64,000 nucleotides of DNA from Rostrohypoxylon terebratum (lineage: Eukaryota; Ascomycota; Sordariomycetes; Xylariales; Hypoxylaceae), in assembly GCA_022497145.1 (NCBI GenBank), contig MU385876.1, forward strand, positions 124,001-188,000. The letters are read 5' to 3'. This document shows positions 22,101 through 35,000 of this stretch, piece by piece (positions within the stretch are counted from its first letter, which is position 1; each line of letters opens with the position of its first letter). Below the pieces are notes generated by a model that did no database searches, was not told the DNA's origin, and was given only the letters and a program-made list of their open reading frames with translations. The position numbers and the translations under genes are program-made.

Positions 22101-23793
22101 GAAGCCCGACCGCAATTGCACCAACGTCTTGAACATCCCTTTAACCTTTAAAAGCGTCTTAACCCATGCCACACCAAATGCCACACCAGATGCCATACCA
22201 GCACGTTACCGCCATCATGGCTTTTTTTTTCTTACTACGTAATTTTTTTTTCTTCCTGCTGCTATCCATAGATGGTGCTTTGCCGCCTATCATCTATGGG
22301 GTCTGTCTAGCCGAACGTCTACGAACGGGCAAAGGAAACCAGTAAATCTGGATTCCCCCATTGACTCGAGCTTAAGACCCGCTATCGTACCTTGGTCCTT
22401 GGTATAGCACCATATTAATGCACATTTTTTCATGGTCTGATCCGAGACATGACGACGTCCCCCGGACAAGTTCGTAGGCAATCGGATCTGTGAGTTTAGA
22501 CCGAGTTCGCTTGATTATCTCAGTATCCATCTGCTGTTTCTGCACCACCTATTACCTATTACCGCCTACTGTAGTACTATCACCTGTAGTAGTACTACTA
22601 CATACAGTATACTCAACCCACAAACTTAGCCTACCTGGACTATCTAACATCTGGTCGGTGAGGATCTCGCCGATTTAAGAATTAATCCGTTAGCCATCCT
22701 TGCCAAGGGCTTTAAGGTTCGAACGATAAACATAGATGAACACAGACATCAGACATCAGACATCAGACCAACGAAAGCTTCTAGGCAATTGCCAATACGT
22801 ATTTTGATATTCAGACCCCCTTACCAAAAGGGAAAAGAAACTTGGAGATCGACCACAGTACTATTATGTAGTCGTAGCATTAGTAGCTACAAGGAAGCTT
22901 GCGTGATCTCAAAGTTGGTTCTTCCCCTCCCCTAGCTCTGTTCAGTGTTTACAACTTTACATTGTGTGGTGTGTTGTGTACTAGTAATAGCATCTCCCAA
23001 TTTCAAGTTCGTTAATATTTACTCACCTAGGTAACGAACGTTTCCAGGTATTGGTGTTTTAGTGATGAATTCCTAGGACCTAGGTCTTTTCTATACTCGC
23101 CTCAAGAAAAAGGATCTAGCTAATGTTTTAGCCATTGCGCTTACGATTCAGCTTCGTTTATTTCCCTCCTTGAGGTTACTCACAAATTCCCCGTACCTTA
23201 GCACGAGGTTACCGCATCCAATTGGCACAATCAATACTAATAATGGCTATGCATGCATTAGGGCGTATGCGGTACCTAACCTCGTACTTACATGGACAGG
23301 GCTGCGAGTGCTCGGCTTTGCTTCTGACCCGTGCGGTTCCTTTCTGCATAATAAACTTGAACCCCCTGGCCTCATCCACCCAGTTCTTGCCTGCCAGGTA
23401 GCTATTCTAGTAGTATATCTATTCCATTTATATATCTGTTTAGGTATATATATTCGATCATCTACCCTCCCGAGTATTAATTGTTTCATCCTCTCGATTC
23501 TCGCCGAATACCCGGAGACGCTTTCACTAGCGTCATCATTTGCGTATATAAGATACCCTTAGCTATCTGGTCTGTTAGGTCTGGCCCAATTCGCGACTCG
23601 TTCACTAGCGGACTATTCGAGTAGCTTGAGCGCGTGATATATTTCTACTTCTAGGTAATATATCTGCGAGTACAGCATAAGGTTTTGTTCAAATATGAGC
23701 AGCTCTTCTCGCTTTCCATCGTGGTTCATTAGTTGCTTAGCATCTTAAAAAAATATCGTCACTTTAATCACATATACCTAATTACATATAACA
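19172..23793. other. Long gene-free region, 4.6 kb
   Basis: I see no supported protein or RNA gene. The ORFs present are short and lack domain-like composition. Low-complexity patches: (GTA)n at about 21319-21342; a CATTC/CATCC-rich patch at 21968-22012; ATGCCACACCA-type units at about 22163-22200; three CAGACAT units at 22743-22766. CCTAGG-type motifs occur repeatedly (for example about 21298-21320, 23027 and 23074). The final ~150 bp probably holds the cyclin promoter. Confidence 0.45.
22743..22766. repeat. Short tandem repeat, CAGACAT x3
   Basis: Three perfect 7-bp units in tandem in gene-free DNA. Likely a small microsatellite-like expansion with no evident function. Confidence 0.6.
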
Positions 23794-24781
23794 ATGGCCG
23801 CCAAGCTGGGACACTCTAGGTGCATCTCCACCTACGATGATGACTTCGAGTTCGACGACGCATACTTTCGGCAATTCTACAAGCCGCTCTCTAATCTTCC
23901 CACACCGCCGCCGTCCTCTAAAAATTCGTCTGCTATGCAAAGCCCTCGTATCGATCCCGAAGATATCGAAATCATCAATGAGGAGTTCCTAGGTTTGTGT
24001 CATCTTTCTCCAACAGCCCACATCTAATGCTAATTACATTGAAGGTCCCGCCGCTCATTTAGCAAGAATGCTACCTCCGGGAGCTTCTTTCATGACGCCA
24101 TCTATTCCAATTGTGCAAGGCATACTAGCACGTGCCAATTTGCCAATGGATATCATCGCTTTGGCGGTCTGCGTTTTAGACTCGCTGAATTCTCGATTTT
24201 CTCGAAGCTGGCGAATCTCCTTCCCCCTTGCCAAACAGACCGAACTGGGACCGAAACGACACACGCTCCCGTCCGGCATGGCTCAAGCCGTGCACATCGA
24301 TAATGTGTTTCCCGAGATTATCATCCTGGCCGCGTTGATAATCGCAGACAAGTTCGTCGAGGATTTGCAGGAGAAGACTCCATATTATTGCACTGCGTGG
24401 GGTCGGGACCAATGGACATGCGAGCAGATCAATTTCACCGAACGATGCATCATGGAGAATCTGGGCTACCGCATTTTACCTTTGTGGGAGGCGAAGTCGA
24501 TCAAGCAAGCGAGACACGACATCGAAATGGCTCGAAGGGAGTTGCTCGGCGCAGAATATGAGTTACCGAGTGAGAGCAAGACGGCCACACACACGAAGTC
24601 GATGAGTTCTGGAGATGCCGTAATGGGTTTGGGTCTACAGCTCACACCTGTGGAGACGGAAATGACTGATTCGCTCCGTCACGTCGAAAGCCTCGATCGG
24701 GAGACTCGAGAAGCATTCAGCAGCGGCACAACTTTACCGCGAGACTGCCTGCAAATACCTTCTGCGGCTGGACCTCAATGA
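23794..24781 (+). CDS. Cyclin (PCL/Pho80-like, fungal)
   Basis: Exons 23794-23992 and 24045-24781 give 311 aa. The 52-nt intron has donor GTTTGT, a CTAAT branch and acceptor AAG. The acidic N-terminus (DDDFEFDDAYF) leads to a cyclin box at about residues 75-210, recognisable from ILARANLPMDIIALAVCVLD, the HIDNVFPEIIILAALIIADKF-type helix, and the CEQINFTERCIMENLGYRIL helix close to the cyclin 'N.LE...L..L.Y.L' pattern. The C-terminus is Ser/Thr-rich and variable. Cyclins of this type activate a cyclin-dependent kinase; the partner cannot be told from sequence. The alternative is a cyclin-like protein without kinase partner. Confidence 0.75.
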
Positions 24782-26753
24782 ATCGAACGTTACGAGCTAA
24801 TAATGATTCAATGTATCTGAGAAATACCTTCTTGATTCATATGCATAGCATGTTAATGGCGTGGATTTTCGGACGGAATTGGCTGGATTTGCATTTGGAG
24901 CTGGGGTTATGGTTTCATTCGGGCCATCACATCGCGTCTCGACGATCTGGTTTCTACAATTTTTCACATTTGGGTCGACCCATCCGGGCCAAGGGAGTTG
25001 TGCGTCACGGAGTTGCAGGAAGCCCGGGCTCTGGGTCAGAGCGAGCGGTCGTCTTGAACCTCACTCGAGGAATTGACACATTGGGGGACACGCGTCCTAC
25101 GGAATTATACCCACTAGTAATATATTAGTTTTTCGTACGCCTGCTGCACATTTGATGATGGCATCAACGTCTAGTCCAATTGTCCGATTGCTATTACATA
25201 CATGAATCCCGCCGTGTTGATATGAAAGAAGCTACTTGGTTATACCAGATCCCCCACCATGCACGGTCCTATTTATATCGCATCAGCCTGAACGTCCGGT
25301 CCGATACCCATTCGCTGCGGCTGGATAGGTCTCCTATGATAGGTACCACACACCCTTTACCCCAGGTTTTTTTCTACCTACCTATATATCAGGTATAAAT
25401 GCCACATGGGCAAGGGAACATCGGGAATTTTGGTGGCCAATGGGGACGCCACGACAAGTCCGTAATAGGAAAGGCAGGCACATTTGGGATATACCGATAT
25501 TCCAGCCAACCCAATGGAGGGCTGGTCGGGTCGAAACTAGGCCGCTGGTTGGTTGAGCTGCGGGTTTTCTCTTTATACCATTGTGTGCGCACAAATTGGA
25601 CGTACGTACATACGTACTTCGCCAATCGGGATCAGAGCCATCGGCGCTCCTGACGATCACGCAAAGATGCGAGATCTAAGACGCCATGGGCTGGGCGCAA
25701 TCTCGATCGAATATGAGAGATTGCGATTTGTAAGGGAGGGAAGCGTGAAGTTAGTAACGACATTGGCTAAATAGGCTCTTCATATGCTGGACTTGAGGCT
25801 GACTGGAGGGAAATTTTTAAGGGGTCGTTTTTTTGTGTAATGGATACTTCGCCCTAAAGCCGATTCTGAGATTCTAGACGAGCGGCAGTTGTCTCTTGGA
25901 TATCTCGATAATGGATCTCATGATTCTAGGTCTCGTGGCTGTTGAGTATGATAGTTGACATCTGTTTCCCCAAATCTACGAATTAGAAAAGTCCGCTTCT
26001 TCTTCTCTCATTTTTACAAGTGTTCCAGTCGTTTTTGGTTGTTCCACGCTGCAACTGACCCTGTTCCACGATAGGTAACTATGAGAACTCATGCAACTAC
26101 TTACGAGCGTATACCAAGATCTTGGGTAATGTGATGGATGACGTAGTTGTATTATCTCTATCTTTTCAGCCCACATGGATCACCCGTCTACGAGGCAGCT
26201 TACAGCTTACAGCTTGCTAAATGCAGGATGCTTCCATGGCGCTACTGTGGCTACTGTATTGTATTGTACAATACTAACCCAAGTGGAATAGGATCAAGAA
26301 AGTTAGCAAAAGCTTTGCGTGCTGAGAAACTTTGTGTCCTTACTTCATGACGATATGCTTACAGATATTTCGTTAGTTTTGCATCATAGGAGAGTTTGAT
26401 GAGTTTGGTAAAAAGTAAAAACAGATTCCATGAAGCTATAGCTTTATAGCTTCCTTGAGCTCCAGGCCCTCTAGGGCTGCTCCCCAAATTTCCAGTTGGT
26501 TTAAACTTTAAGCCCTATTAACCAATAGCAGGTTTAGCTATCTAGATTCTAGAGCTGTATCGACTATCGACTATCGACTAAAAACGGATTAGTGAGGGGC
26601 AGGTTAGCCGGCAGAATTTTTTACTGGTACCTGACCGCCTAGACCAATTTCAAATTTATCGTCATTGACCCAGCTACAACTACTGTCTCAAGCTACGCTA
26701 CAGGTACAATTCACCTGTCGCCTACACTAATTCTAAAACACTCGGAAGACAGT
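24782..26753. other. Intergenic region, 2 kb
   Basis: No supported gene. Three TATCGAC units lie near 26560-26580. The last ~250 bases should contain the BCP1 promoter. Confidence 0.45.
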
Positions 26754-27719
26754 ATGGCGAAGAAGCGAGCAAGAGAAGCTGACGGCGCAGCGGAGGCGCC
26801 CGACAAGATGGTTGAGGATGGTGAGAGCTCAGACGATGATGTGAGTGAGCACTTACATTTTGGTCCTAAAGTCTTAAAATCTTCACGTCGCTCAACTCGT
26901 CGCATCCGCAAAAAGACTACCTCCAGCTAACATAAACCGCAAACCCAGGACTTTGACATGGTCAACGTGGACTTCGAGTGGTTCAACTTCGCCCCAGACA
27001 TCGACTTCCACGGCACGAAAGCCCTACTGCGACAACTCTTCGACGTCGACGCCACACTTTTCGACATCTCAGGGCTCGCGGACCTGATCCTGTCGCAACC
27101 GACAATCGGGTCGACGGTAAAGGTCGATGGAAAGGAGACAGACGCGTACGCCTTCCTGACTGCGCTCAACCTACACGAGCACCGCGAGAAGAAGCCGATC
27201 GCCGATCTGACGACCTACATTTCCCAGAAGGCCGGCACGAACCCGGCGCTAGCTGCCGTACCGGAGCTGTTGTCTTCGGGGAAGCACGTGGGTCTAGTGC
27301 TCACAGAGCGTCTGATCAACATGCCCTCGGAGATAGCTCCTCCGATGTACGGCATGCTGATCGACGAGATCGAAGCAGCGGTGGAAGATAAGGAACCTTA
27401 CGAGTTCTCGCACTATCTCATCATCTCCAAGACCTACCACGAGATCGAGTCGACGCTCGATATCGAAGAGAGAAAACGGAAGAAGGGAAAGCAAGACGCG
27501 ACCCTCTTCTACTTCCACCCTGAGGATGAGGTATTGCAGAAACACGCGGCGGCATACGGCAGCTACGACTACACCAAGATCGACGAAGCAATCGCAGATA
27601 GCAAGAGGGCTTTTCAGGATATGGGTGTTATGCCGCGTGGCTTCATGATACTAATCGAGGCTAGCAAGTTCGCAGGCGCTGCGAAGGCCATTAGCGAGTA
27701 CCTGAGTCCCCCGTCTTAA
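26754..27719 (+). CDS. bcp1: BCP1 (BCCIP family) nuclear protein
   Basis: Exons 26754-26840 and 26949-27719 give 285 aa. The 108-nt intron has donor GTGAGT, branch GCTAAC and acceptor CCCAG, in phase 0. The start is the ATG that gives MAKKRAREADG, a basic then acidic N-terminus (ESSDDD) typical of the family. The body shows the BCP1/BCCIP hallmarks VNVDFEWFNFAP, IDFHGTKALLRQL, a GLADLILSQ helix, the NMPSEIAPPMY segment and a long helical C-terminus. BCP1 acts in nuclear export and as a chaperone for ribosomal protein Rpl23 in yeast. Its stop is 84 bp from the convergent chorismate mutase stop, so the 3' untranslated regions probably overlap. Confidence 0.92.
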
Positions 27720-27803
27720 GAAAAACAAGTCAAGTCGCAATAAATAAAACGTCCACCAAGACCCTTTTGTGTAACCCCCGTGCCTAGCCCGTTGAACCCG
27801 CCC

Positions 27804-28665
27804 TTAGCCCAGTCGCTGCATTAGATATTCGACCTCGACCTCTTTTGTTATGGGGATGACGAAGTCCCTGTACATGGATACTACAGCTTCCACATTGATC
27901 TTACCGGCGTTCTCCGAGTCGTTCGTAGACGGGTCTGTGCCGTAGGTTCGCGCCTTCAAACCCAACCGGGCCAGAACCTGCTTCTCGACCGCAGCATTTG
28001 TGATAGATTCGCCGATTCCGTTACGGTCACCTGCTTTGATCATCTTGGTGTATTTCTCGGGGTCGGACTGGAACTTGGACTCTGCCACGAATTTGCCAAA
28101 GTGTATCCGTCGAGAGAGCGCCTGGAGGCAAGCAATATCGCAGGTGGCGGAAGAACCGTAGTTTTCCGCTATCTCGCCGCTATCCTCGCGACCGAAGTTG
28201 GGACATACGGCAGGCAGGAACTTCTCGATGTAGAACTTCTTGATCTGCTCGTTGACGTTGACATTGTTCGGATGCAGGATTTGGGGGTAGTGGAGGGGCT
28301 TTAATATGGGCTTCTGTAGTGCCTCGGGGAAAAACGGGTACTCGTCTGGCGCTTCGTACCGCCGGATCAGAGACTGCAGCTTCTCTTGCTCTCGTAAATA
28401 CCAGTCCATAAAGCTAAGCTCGCTATCTTGTCCGATCTCTATCGCACCGGGGGTGTAGATTGTCTTGTTAAGTGGGAACTGGACTCGCTCGATGAGGTGA
28501 AAGGTAATTGTGTCTTCTAGCCGGCTGATTAGAACATGCGCTTGTTAGCACCGCACCAATTCTTGCCTAAGGAAGAAGAGAAGGGCTTGCCTACATGAGT
28601 TGGAAGCGAATATTTGATAAGTCTAGAGCCTTTGAGGCATCCTTGAGGTCGATGATAGAATCCAT
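27804..28665 (-). CDS. aro7: Chorismate mutase (AroQ-type, fungal)
   Basis: Minus-strand exons 28595-28665 and 27804-28524 give 263 aa, the usual size. The 70-nt intron uses donor GTAGGC and acceptor ATCAG with branch GCTAAC, and rejoins LSNIRFQLIRLEDTITFHLI, a family hallmark. The enzyme converts chorismate to prephenate, the first step of the Phe/Tyr branch. The helical fold is evident. Motifs include the catalytic Arg in NIRFQL, the SFMDWYLREQEKL segment and the ITKEVEVEYLMQRLG C-terminus. In yeast Aro7 activity is inhibited by Tyr and activated by Trp; whether this protein keeps that control cannot be read here. Confidence 0.95.
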
Positions 28666-29948
28666 GATCCTTATATCTTCTGGGCCGCTGTAGATCTCAC
28701 AATAAATGGATCAAAGATTAGGTAGGTACCTAGAGAAAAGGCTAGGCCCTAGTATCGAGAAGAATTGAGATATATAGGACGTGTCGTCCAAAGAAGACTG
28801 CACTTTGTCACGCTTTTACTATAAGTAGGTAAGGGACAAAGGGCGTATGCTCCACTAACTGTGGCGGGGAAAAGGTCTAAGGAAAAAGCTACGACCAACT
28901 CAATTGAGGAGGGGCATATCGATTCGGAAGAAAAACAGCTATCTAGTAATAATGGTAATAATGATGGCGCAGTTGGTCGCTTCTCAGTGGCAGAGTGGGC
29001 GACCCTGCACCTACCTGCAAAGAAATCATACTTATGAAGGCCGATGTTCGGGTTGTCATCAGTTTGCTACTTCCCTATTTACCTATTTTTCGTTGAGTCT
29101 TTTGTGTAAACAACCACAACCATTGCTTGACACCAAAAGAACTAAAGCTTTCATAGGAACCTCCAATCAGGAAAGCTGCAATGTCGCACGCGATTACCCT
29201 ACAAGTTGGGTAAGAAATTGATTGAAATGACGGTTGCGGCACGAAAAACCTTATTCTCTAGTGTAACCCCTCCAGCTCCAATGTTGAGTTGAAATGCGCT
29301 AGAGAAGCTCATTGCTGGGATGTTCGGTTAAGCATCTGGGAGATAAGGCACTTTCTATGTACATAGCATATCGATGATTGATCCTGCCCATCCAGCCCAT
29401 CATCCAGCCATCTTAACCCTTGCAGTCGCGGTATCTGCAACAAATCTTGTTCGATGTAATGTATGTTATTATTATGTGACTAAGACATCAGGTCATGTAC
29501 CCGTTACCTAGGACTGATATAACCCCAATTGCACCAATTACGCCAATAACACCAATACCCGTCAATTCCCTATTACTACCTAGGTACCTACCTACATTCT
29601 CTGCTGAGCTAGTACATTCCGAAAGGGCTCTCGAGCTAAAAATTCTTGGGATTTCCACTCGTCCACTCGGAAGCTACGACAATTGTTAGCCTCGCCTTGC
29701 GCTCGCTTTTATCATTTTTTTATCTTTTTTATCTTTGGTTCACCCATCCACATTATTTTCCGTATTTTGCGTATTTGCGTCTCTTAACGGCCTTGCTCCT
29801 CAATGCCGACCTACCAAATAGCTCTGTGAAGGAGAGATCCATACCTATCGGGAAAATCTTTTCTGTATACTACCTTGATGTGTGGCATTTGCACCGTGCG
29901 ACCGCCCACCATACCTTCGCTTCCAGCAGTCATCATATAGAAACGCGC
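28666..29948. other. Intergenic region (divergent promoters), 1.3 kb
   Basis: This lies between the divergently transcribed chorismate mutase and MDV1 genes and should carry both promoters. No supported gene. A CACCAAT/CCAAT-like low-complexity patch is at about 29518-29565, followed by CCTAGGTACC-type motifs at 29578-29595. Confidence 0.45.
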
Positions 29949-32156
29949 ATGGCCGATTCAGACCCAAATAATGCAACACACGATGATGGCCCGGCGGGCG
30001 AAGATTCGATTCTATCGGTATTAAAATAATCTTGTTCCCCATTCTCGTGTCTTGTGTCTTGTGTTTTGTGTCTTGTATCGGGTTCTGAAGTTCTCTATTC
30101 TTTGTGTCTGCGAACGTCCCAACTAATTGCAAAATTCTTAGCCCCGAGGTCTCGAAGCCTTCACCCGCAAGGTGACAACTACAGCGAGCCATTTAGTAGG
30201 TCCCAGCGCGGACCCGTCCGGGAATCACTATCACAACGCTATGGCTCAAGTACAAAGACAACTAAAGAAACCCGGAATCCAACGAGGCATGTTCACCATG
30301 GCGAGGACCACCCCAACCGACCTGGTTCGCTCCAAATTTTCCACTGCCGAAATTCAATCACGCGCCCTATCTTACTTGCCCGATGATATGCTTCAAAACA
30401 TCCCCGAAAATGACAACGCCTACTCTCTATTCCAGGGCTTCCAAGCAAGTTTCCCCGAATTGACGCACGAGGGCAAAAAACATCGGAGAAGAGCGTCTAG
30501 AGGGAGAAAAATGATTGACGACAGTCCGTCAGCCCCCAATAGCCCACACCACCTAAATAAACTGAAAAAAGAGAGATCTTCGCTTATGCACGAACTTGAG
30601 ATGCTCGGTATTCGAAAGAATATGGCGAGCAGTGAGATTCACGAAATAGATAATAAAATGGCCAATTTAGCAGGCATGAGGCGCATCATTCTGGAAAGAT
30701 TAGCAGGTCTAGAACAAGAGGAAGCGTTATTAGAACATGATAGTAGGCGACTCTTCCGGTGCCATATAGGAGACGTACTAACAGATGATAGTTGTTGATA
30801 TGGAAGGTCGGATAGAAGACGCACAGGTTCTCGTGGACGAGGCCGAATCAATAGCTGCCGCTGCTGACACCCCGACCAAGTCAGACGAGGATGATTTAGT
30901 AACAGACCAGGATGCGGATGAGTTCATGTCGAAATCCATTTATGAGAAGCTTCCGTCTGCTTCTAGCACACCATCAAAAAAGAGGCATAAGACTACCAAA
31001 CGGAAATCAATGCCTATTTTACACGAACATTTCGAACCAGGTTATATGATACGGGAAATCAAGGCTCACGCGGATCATGTCACGGCGTTGGATTTTGACG
31101 TTCCTTTTGGCACTTTGGTATCGGCTTCTATGGATGATTCGGTCAAGGTTTGGGATCTCAATGCTGGGCGTTGCATCGGTTCACTCGAGGGTCACACTGC
31201 TTCGGTTCGGACATTACAGGTCGAGGATAATATCCTCGCTACGGGTTCTATGGATGCCACTATCCGGTTGTGGGATTTGAGCAAAGCTCATTACGATCCG
31301 CAAGGTAGTCAATTCGGAAGAGATGACGAAGATGACGATGGTATGGCTTTCGAAAACCCCGATGATCAACCGGTAGATCCTCCTGAAGGAAGCATGGCGG
31401 ACTGCCCGCTCTTTACGCTAGAATCACATATGGACGAGATCACGGCTCTTCATTTTAGAGGTGATGTTCTTGTTTCAGGTTCCGCGGACAAGACGCTTCG
31501 CCAGTGGGATCTGGTGAAGGGGCGGTGTGTACAAACGCTCGACGTGATGTGGGCGGCAGCCCAGGCCTCGGTTTCCATCGGTACGGGCGAGGGGACTTGG
31601 CGGCAAACGAACCGGCCGACCACAAAAGCAGCCGACTTTGTGGGGTCCTTGCAAGTCTTCGAATCCGCACTCGCCTGCGGTACGGCTGATGGTATGGTGA
31701 GGTTATGGGACCTGAGAAGCGGACAGGTTCACCGCAGCCTCGTCGGACACACCGGCCCAGTAACCTGTCTGCAATTCGACGACGTGCATCTGGTAACAGG
31801 CAGTTTAGATCGAAGTATACGGGTAAGTCATTAGCTACATAAACGCCTAAATGATGTTATACGCTAACACAATTCCATAGATATGGGACCTGCGCACAGG
31901 GTCGATATTCGACGCCTACGCGTATGACAACCCGGTGACGAGCATGATGTTCGATAGCCGGCGTATTGTTAGTGCGGCGGGCGAAGACGTAGTAAAAGTT
32001 TATGATAAGATGGAGTCGCGGCAATGGGACTGCGGCGCGGGAATCACGGAGGCGGATGGAGGTAGGGCACCGGCCATCGTCGAACATGTCCGGATCCAGG
32101 ACGGCTACCTTATCGAGGGACGCCGCGACGGTATCATAGGTGCTTGGGCTTGTTAA
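29949..32156 (+). CDS. mdv1: Mitochondrial division protein 1 (WD-repeat fission adaptor)
   Basis: Exons 29949-30017, 30142-30742, 30792-31822 and 31881-32156 give 658 aa. Introns are 124, 49 and 58 nt; the first has a weak donor (GTATTA) and contains imperfect TGTCTTG repeats. The N-terminal region (GLEAFTRKVTTTASHLVGPS) is conserved in Mdv1. A coiled coil follows (about 140-240: HLNKLKKERSSLMHELEML ... LERLAGLEQEE), then an acidic linker, then a seven-bladed WD40 propeller from about residue 330 (IKAHADHVTALDFD, SMDDSVKVWDL, SGSADKTLRQWDL, TGSLDRSIRIWDL). Mdv1 links Fis1 on the outer membrane to the dynamin Dnm1 during mitochondrial fission. The 49-nt intron lies inside the coiled coil and is easily missed because ORFs continue on both sides. 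Confidence 0.92.
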
Positions 32157-33637
32157 TCTCACCAAGGAGGTTAGCAAGTCCCAGCGCGCCTTATCGTATG
32201 TACATATGTGAATATTTGCGAATAGTCAATGCCACTACGCAACTTATCTCATCTATAAATCCTGGGATTAGTTGGGTCGTAAACATGTGGAAACCTACTA
32301 CTCGAGCGCGTCGTCTCATGGTCCAACATGAGACAATTCGTAGCCCTCAAACCCTTGGTCACACATTCTCCCCCGCCCTATTCCCATATAGTATTACTCA
32401 TTAATGTCGTATTTATACTGATTGTCGTCACTCAAGCTTCCATTCAAGTTACCCTCTAGGATCCGTCCCATCCGTACCGAGGTAGATTGCCCCGCCACCG
32501 CCACCCACGGATATTAGTGTAACTTTGATTTTTAATTCACGACGGTTTGGGGACTCCGACTTATGAGGCAATGGCTTTTTTCGCAATGATCAGTTCATTC
32601 TATCAGTAACTCACAAATGTTCTATCGCCATCGTCTCACTTTTGCTGCAGACTGAGGCTCATAGACCTTATATCCGATGCTTAAGTCCTAGGACATCCCA
32701 AAACGTGATAGTAGCCGTAGAAGCCGTGAAGTCGGACGAATACAACATCCCGTTAGTAACGATTCGGGGACTTACTAAGTATCCACCGCACCGTTTCATA
32801 CCTAGAATCTAGATTCCTAAGAATTATCGAGTGAGTAACATGGTACCTACCTAGTATATCTAGCCAAACGATGAAGAACGACTCAACAATTACTAAAAAC
32901 GATTTGATTAGCATGTATGTGACTTTCAGGTGTCCGGCCATAATCGGAGATATAGGGTAAAATCCTCATAGTATACATATGTAGGTACCACTGCCCGGGT
33001 AGAACACCTCGTCGATAATGCAAGACAATGAACTTAACACGGAGATAGGAGGCCGCCGTCCGGTAACTCAAAGCTTGTCCTCCCGTCGATTGCATAAAGT
33101 TATGAATCGACCGAGCCATACCCTGTCCGCGCAGCCCGCGGCACTTCTGATGCAAAGGGATGAAGGTGACGGCTGTCCACCTAAAGCATTTACCGGCAGG
33201 ATGAAACCATCCGTAATGGACCGACTTTAAGGCTACCTAGTAGCTACCTAGGTAGGAACTTGCCGGAGGTCCATGGATGTCGATGCTACGACGACTACTA
33301 GGTAGATAAATTTGTAAATTAGTAATACTAGCAACTAGGTATTGTTGAACCATCGGCGGTAGGAGATACCTAACTTCTAATCCCTTTATATGTAAAGAGC
33401 AGTCGTCCCACGACATGTTGAATTTGGAGAAGCAGCAAAGAAACTTCGACTTTACCCCATTAAACCAGCTCAACTCGATACGTCACTTGAACGTCAAAGT
33501 TTAATTAATTCCCTTTTGTCTCGAAAGGAACCTTGGAAGCCACATTCATCTTTGCGGTTTCACATTATATATATATTCTTTTCCAATTTTTACAGCTACT
33601 ACCTTTACATAGTAGGTAAGAATAATTATTTGTCAAG
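32157..33637. other. Intergenic region, 1.5 kb
   Basis: No supported gene. CCTAGG/ACCTAGTAGC-type motifs cluster at 32850 and 33233-33256. The right-hand ~200 bp should hold the promoter of the aldo-keto reductase. Confidence 0.45.
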
Positions 33638-35000
33638 ATGTCGATAATGATGGCGCCCCCACCCAAGAGCCCTTTGGCTCGTTACCGAATCCTCTCTCCC
33701 ACAGCCTCTGTCCGGCTCAGCCCCTTGTGCCTTGGTGCTATGAACTTTGGTGACGCCTGGAAGGAGTACATGGGTGCTTGCGACCAGAAGACCACAGAGG
33801 AAATCTTGGACTTCTACTATGAGCAGGGTGGTAACTTCATCGACACTGCCAACAACTACCAAGCCCAACAGTCCGAACAGTGGATCGGTGAATGGATGAA
33901 GAAGCGCGGCAATCGTGATCAGATGGGTAAGTCAAGGATCCCCCTCCTTATACAATAAATCTCTCATGATTTCCGCAATGGATATCAATGATGATCACTA
34001 CGACCTTCCCTTGCATATCTCACTATCGAAGAAGCATTAGCGGTTTTACGTTATGTGAACTAACGGGTGGGCTTTTATGGGGAACTTACTAACGTCACTC
34101 AGTCATTGCTACCAAGTACACCACCAACTTCCGTCCCTATTTCGATGAGATCACAATCAACAACCAAGGCAATGGCACCAAGAGCTTGCACGTGTCTATT
34201 AATGCCAGTTTGAAGAACCTTCAGACAGATTACGTTGACATCGTATGTGTTGATCACTATTGGTTCGTGACTTTCATTATACTGACACCAACACACAGCT
34301 TTATCTTCACTGGTGGGATGGCAGTACCTCCATTCCAGAGGCCATGCAGGCCCTCAACCAGCTTGTCTTAGCTGGCAAGGTCTTGTACCTCGGAATTAGC
34401 GACACTCCTGCCTGGGTTGTCAGCAAGGCCAACGAGTACGCCCGCAACCACGGTCTACGTCAGTTTAGCGTTTACCAGGGCCGTTGGTCAGCCGCTCAAC
34501 GTGACTTCGAGCGTGAGATTATTCCTATGGCTAAGGCCGAAGGCATGGCTTTGGCTCCATGGGGAGCCATCGGCGGAGGCAAATTCAAGACGGAGGAGCA
34601 ACGTAAGAACGCGGTTAGTGGACGCGCTTCCAACTTCACCGAGGATGAAATCAAGATCAGCCAGGCATTAGAGGCCGTTGCCATACGCAAAAACACCATC
34701 ATTACGAGTGTGGCCCAGGCGTACGTGACCCACAAGGCGCCATATGTGTTCCCCATCGTAGGTGGACGAACCAAGGAGCAACTCAAGGCCAATATCGAGG
34801 CTCTCACCCTGAGCCTTGACGAGGAGGACATCAAGGAAATCGAGAGCGCCCTCCCCTTCGACCCTGGCTTCCCTAGCAACTTCCTATTCGGCCCCACTAT
34901 CCCTGACCACCCAGGAAAGGTATGGTTGTTGAACATGGGAGGCACCACCGACTACGTCGCCGAGCAGAAACCAATCGCAGCGAGGAAGGCCGGAGAATAG
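33638..35000 (+). CDS. Aldo-keto reductase (aryl-alcohol dehydrogenase / NorA-like)
   Basis: Exons 33638-33926, 34103-34242 and 34299-35000 give 376 aa. Introns are 176 nt (GTAAGT, TACTAAC, CTCAG) and 56 nt (GTATGT, CACAG). The AKR catalytic tetrad is visible: D69 and Y74 (FIDTANNYQ), K101 (VIATKY), H147 (YLHWWD). The C-terminal NADP-binding part is represented by FPIVGGRTKEQLKANIEAL. The enzyme should reduce an aldehyde or ketone with NADPH. Closest familiar fungal groups are the AAD aryl-alcohol dehydrogenases and norsolorinic-acid-reductase-like proteins. No biosynthetic genes flank it, so a housekeeping or detoxification role is more likely than a pathway role. Confidence 0.9.

Noticed and set aside
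23170..23562. 130-codon frame on the plus strand in the gene-free region
   Set aside because: Composition is that of AT-rich spacer; no domain, no homology that I recognise.
33927..34102. 176-nt intron of the aldo-keto reductase as a possible stwintron
   Set aside because: It is long and has two CTAAC sites, but a single GTAAGT-CTCAG excision already restores frame and no AG-TA(T/A)GT or split acceptor is present.
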